Shown here in pieces: positions 61,063 to 64,000 of a DNA stretch of 64,000 nucleotides; the stretch's first letter is position 1, and each line of letters opens with the position of its first letter. The stretch is from SZUA-36 sp963749115. Its GTDB lineage: Bacteria > Pseudomonadota > Gammaproteobacteria > Xanthomonadales > SZUA-36. The notes beneath the pieces are model-generated. The model had not been told where the DNA came from. It saw only the letters and a list, made by a program, of their open reading frames with translations, and ran no database searches. A program made the translations under genes and the position numbers. The stretch lies in assembly GCA_963749115.1 (NCBI GenBank), contig CAVVLP010000001.1:1-64000 (forward strand), written 5' to 3'.

Positions 61063-62075
61063 CAGAGAAGACCAAGGTCATAATAACTGCGTCACCTCAT
61101 GTTCGGTCACCCGACTCCACCACGAAGATCATGTGGTCGGTGGTGATAAGCCTGCTGCCGGTTATCGCCTCATCGATCTATTTTTTTGGCCCAAGTGCCA
61201 TACTCGTGATAATTGCGAGTGTTGCGGGCTGTCTAATTACCGAGCGTATGTTTGGATCCAATCCCGGTTCGGTTGCGGATGGTTCCGCCATGATTACCGG
61301 CCTGTTGCTTGGTTTGTGCCTGCCGCCCGGTTTTCCGCTCTGGATGGCTTTCCTGGGTGGTGTTTTTGGTATGGGTTTTGGCAAACTGATCTACGGCGGT
61401 CTCGGCCAGAATATTTTTAACCCTGCACTGGTGGGACGCGCTTTTTTACAGGCAGCCTTCCCCGTTGCTATCACCACGTGGCCAGCGGGGACACCCAACT
61501 GGTGGAACCTGCAGGGTGATAACTTTGCTCTGCCCTTCATGACGCCCATGCCGGATACGGTTACCATGGCGACTCCACTGGGCAACCTGAAGTTCGGTGA
61601 TGACCCGGTTGCAACACCGGTGCTGGATCTGATGTTAGGCACCATAAACGGCTCCGTGGGCGAAACCTCCGCCGTATTGATCCTGCTGGGTGGTATTTAC
61701 CTGGCCGTGCGCGGTCACCTTAACTGGCATATTCCTGTCAGTATCTTCGTGACCACCTTCGTGGTTTCCGGTCTGTTTTACGTCATCGGAATATCGCAGT
61801 TCTCACCCTGGTTCATGTTGTTCTCGGGCGGTCTGATGCTCGGTGCCTGGTACATGGCAACCGACATGGTGACCTCGCCATTGAGCACGAAAGGTTGCTG
61901 GCTTTTCGGCTTCGGGATTGGACTTCTCACGGTCATCATTCGAATCTGGGGTGGTCTGCCGGAAGGTGTGATGTATTCCATCCTGCTGATGAATGCACTG
62001 GTTCCCTTTATTAACCGTGCCACACAACCCCGTCTGTTCGGAACCTCCGGAAAGAAGAAGGAGGCCGGCAAATGA
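61059..62075 (+). CDS. rnfD: Rnf complex subunit RnfD
   Basis: A 338-residue membrane subunit with about nine or ten helices. ASPHVRSPDSTTKIMW at the start and the flavinylation-type D-x-V-T-x-A-T-P region (PDTVTMATPLG, about 165-175, Thr as covalent FMN site) are diagnostic of RnfD/NqrB. It takes part in ion translocation. ATG 61059 overlaps the rnfC stop (ATGA), and its stop overlaps rnfG in the same way. Confidence 0.96.
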   Translation: MTEKTKVIITASPHVRSPDSTTKIMWSVVISLLPVIASSIYFFGPSAILVIIASVAGCLITERMFGSNPGSVADGSAMITGLLLGLCLPPGFPLWMAFLGGVFGMGFGKLIYGGLGQNIFNPALVGRAFLQAAFPVAITTWPAGTPNWWNLQGDNFALPFMTPMPDTVTMATPLGNLKFGDDPVATPVLDLMLGTINGSVGETSAVLILLGGIYLAVRGHLNWHIPVSIFVTTFVVSGLFYVIGISQFSPWFMLFSGGLMLGAWYMATDMVTSPLSTKGCWLFGFGIGLLTVIIRIWGGLPEGVMYSILLMNALVPFINRATQPRLFGTSGKKKEAGK

Positions 62076-62819
62076 GCCAGGAAAACAACAACCAGGATCG
62101 AATCGACGTGGATATCAAGGTGGAAAACACCGATAGCTCCGCAGCGAAGGATGAACCGGCGCCGGAAGAGGTTTCAACCTTCCGCCTGGTGGCAACACTG
62201 GCTGTCGCGGGTGCATTGGCCGGCCTGTTGATCGTGCTGGTGAACCTGCATACCAAACCGATTATCGACAAGTGGAAAGCCGAACAACTGCAACTGGCCG
62301 TCTACGAGGTGTTGCCGGGGGTCGAAAGTTACGATACTTTTTACCTGGTTAACGATGAGCTCTCCGCAGACACTGCCAGACGGCGCCAAGGAGAGTGAAT
62401 TCAAACGTGTGTATGTTGGCCGCGACGACAATGGCGAGACCACGGGCGTTGCAATTTCCCGTGGCGAATCCGGCTTTCAGGATGTCATCATGGTCATTTT
62501 TGGACATGACCCGGTGACCGGCAAAGTTTCAGGTATGAAAATCCTGGACAGCAAGGAAACACCGGGACTGGGTGACAAGATCTTCAAGGACATGGACTTT
62601 GTCGACCAGTTCTTCGCAGGGCCTGAAACCCCGCTTCTCGGTGTCAAAGCAGGCGCCGGAAAGGGACAAGCCAACGAGATTGACATGATTACCGGTGCCA
62701 CCATTTCTTCAAAGGCGGTCATTCAGATCATCAACCATGCACTGGAAGAATGGAAACCGATATTGGATAGAGGCATTCCACAAGCACCTGCGGATAGCAG
62801 CATCAGTGGAGGAAGCGCA
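62072..62819 (+). CDS. rnfG: Rnf complex subunit RnfG (one frameshift)
   Basis: About 249 residues. A charged N-terminal tail (about 1-38), one membrane helix (LVATLAVAGALAGLLIVLV, about 39-57), then the FMN-binding domain with KETPGLGDKI (about 168-177) and the flavinylation motif DMITGATISSKAV (about 207-219; second Thr carries FMN). The frame changes at about 62370, joining LSADT to LPDGAKESEFKRVYVG. No stop codon separates it from rnfE in the corrected frame. Overlaps rnfD by 4 bp. Confidence 0.88.
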
Positions 62820-63464
62820 GTGAGAACGACAACCTCAACACAGGATTTCGTACGGGGTATCTGGAAAGAAAACCCGGTGCTGATACAGATGCTGGGACTG
62901 TGCCCGGCGCTGGCCGTGACCAACAGCGTGGCAAATGCACTGGCCATGAGTGGCGCCACATTCTTTGTCATGTCCTGCTCGAGCGTCCTGATTTCGACCT
63001 GCAAGCGATTCATACCCCACGAGGTACGCATTTCAGCTTATATCCTCGTCATCGCGACCTTTGTAACCCTGGCTGACATGCTGTTACAGGCCTACGCACC
63101 TGTTCAGCATAAAGAACTGGGCGCGTTTATCGCCCTGATCGTGGTCAACTGCATGATCCTCGGGCGCCAGGAAACATTCTCCTCCAAGAACAACCCTTTC
63201 CGGTCCTTGCTCGATGCGATCGGCACGGGTATCGGCTTTACCATCGCACTGGTCATGATGGGTGGTTTCCGCGAAATCTTCGGAACGGGCAGTTTTCTGG
63301 GGTATTCGCTGTTCGGCCCGAACTTTGAACCCTGGGTCATCATGGTGCTGCCGGCGGGCGGTTTCCTGACACTTGGCTTTATTTTGCTGGCAATGGGATA
63401 CATCGAGCAACGTAAGAAAGTGAGAACAGTGAAAGCAGAACAGGCAGCGGAGGTCTCATCATGA
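62820..63464 (+). CDS. rnfE: Rnf complex subunit RnfE
   Basis: A ~214-residue membrane subunit with six helices. VRGIWKENPVLIQMLGLCPALAVTNSV (from about residue 10) is the RnfE/NqrD start including the cysteine ligand of the intramembrane Fe-S site. GTG 62820 is chosen because GGAGG lies about eight bases upstream and family proteins start here, although the frame is open through rnfG. It overlaps rnfA by 4 bp (ATGA). Confidence 0.93.
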   Translation: MRTTTSTQDFVRGIWKENPVLIQMLGLCPALAVTNSVANALAMSGATFFVMSCSSVLISTCKRFIPHEVRISAYILVIATFVTLADMLLQAYAPVQHKELGAFIALIVVNCMILGRQETFSSKNNPFRSLLDAIGTGIGFTIALVMMGGFREIFGTGSFLGYSLFGPNFEPWVIMVLPAGGFLTLGFILLAMGYIEQRKKVRTVKAEQAAEVSS

Positions 63465-64000
63465 GTGACCAGTCGCTATTCTCAATCTTCTTCTCTGCCA
63501 TGGTGGTCAACAACTTTACGCTGGCCATGTTCCTCGGTCTCTGCCCTTTCATGGGTGTTTCCGCCCGTGTTGAAACCGGTTTGCGCATGGGTCTGGCCAA
63601 TATTTTTGTATTGGTGTTGACCGCAACAAGCGCCTGGTTTCTCAATACCTACATCCTTGAAACAGCACCCTACCTTCGCATCATCTCGTTTATTATCGTG
63701 ATCGCATCACTGGTGCAGATCGTGGAGATGGCGGTAAAGAAACTGTCACCGGTCCTGTTCCGGCAGCTTGGTATTTTTCTTCCGTTGATGACCACCAACT
63801 GCGCCATTCTGGGTCTGGCAATTTTCCAGACCAACCGCGGTTACGGGTTTCTGCAGGGTCTGACTTTTGCCGTCGGCGCCGGTCTTGGCCTGACACTTGC
63901 ACTGGTGTTGATGGCCTCAATTCGCGAATCGGTTGAATTCTCAGATGTTCCGGGTATCGCCAAGGGCACCGGACTGGTGCTGATTATTGCAGGTACCCTT
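63461..64000 (+). CDS. rnfA: Rnf complex subunit RnfA (partial, runs off window)
   Basis: The first 180 residues of RnfA, a six-helix membrane subunit homologous to RnfE but in inverted topology. NNFTLAMFLGLCPFMGVS (about 17-34) and MTTNCAILGLAIF (about 107-119) contain the conserved cysteines that hold the shared Fe-S cluster. The gene is cut by the window end. The order C-D-G-E-A is that of anaerobe-type rnf operons, not the A-B-C-D-G-E of enterobacteria. Confidence 0.95.
   Translation, partial: MSDQSLFSIFFSAMVVNNFTLAMFLGLCPFMGVSARVETGLRMGLANIFVLVLTATSAWFLNTYILETAPYLRIISFIIVIASLVQIVEMAVKKLSPVLFRQLGIFLPLMTTNCAILGLAIFQTNRGYGFLQGLTFAVGAGLGLTLALVLMASIRESVEFSDVPGIAKGTGLVLIIAGTL

Overview
The window looks like chromosomal DNA from a sulfur-oxidising, probably chemolithoautotrophic gammaproteobacterium. 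The reasons are a cytoplasmic sulfite-oxidation gene set in which AprM rather than QmoABC accompanies AprBA, the SoeABC sulfite dehydrogenase, a YceH (UPF0502) protein, and IPTL-type C-terminal sorting tails. The genus cannot be fixed from the sequence. I found no rRNA, tRNA, CRISPR array, prophage or intact insertion sequence.

1-16 kb: sulfur energy metabolism. aprM-aprB-aprA (minus strand) lies divergent from a HIT-family hydrolase and sat (ATP sulfurylase); REP-like palindromes bound the block. lysA, an RpiR-type regulator, a large exported phosphoesterase and a low-GC transglutaminase-like gene follow, then soeABC. Together these give two routes from sulfite to sulfate: via APS (AprBA/Sat, yielding ATP) and direct to quinone (SoeABC).

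15.7-23.7 kb: a Ycf46-like AAA ATPase is divergent from one very large gene. Its product joins an M50-like membrane metalloprotease domain, an enolase whose two domains are in swapped (circularly permuted) order with all catalytic residues recognisable, a long helical region, and a PEP-synthase/PPDK-type ATP-grasp plus phosphohistidine domain. This is the most unusual protein in the window.

23.7-32.7 kb: ordinary genes (yceH, a 2OG oxygenase, a phosphotransferase, a steroid-reductase/SDR pair, recQ, pepD, a haloalkane-dehalogenase-like hydrolase).

33-46 kb: exported and surface proteins: a TonB receptor, a secreted protein of unknown function, a PQQ-type sugar dehydrogenase, a DUF1501/DUF1800 pair, a DNRLRE protein and a tandemly duplicated small secreted protein. 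Four of these end in a similar short tail resembling (I/L/V)F-x-D-(G/S)-(F/I)-E. Two others end in IPTL-type tails. The two tandem paralogues carry one tail of each kind.

46-50 kb: a methionine aminotransferase-like gene, an orphan HerA-like ATPase and an SDR.

50-64 kb: one tightly packed, overlapping plus-strand unit: korAB (2-oxoacid:ferredoxin oxidoreductase), two unknown small genes, an RnfB-like protein, a very large pyruvate:ferredoxin oxidoreductase with a C-terminal ferredoxin domain, and rnfC-D-G-E-A running off the end. This links ferredoxin-dependent 2-oxoacid chemistry to an ion-translocating Rnf complex and is compatible with reductive TCA-type carbon fixation.

Caveat: about 27 single-base frameshifts interrupt otherwise well-conserved genes, mostly at short homopolymers, with none in the first 16 kb. 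I treat them as probable sequencing/assembly errors and annotate the affected genes as single units, marking where the frame changes.
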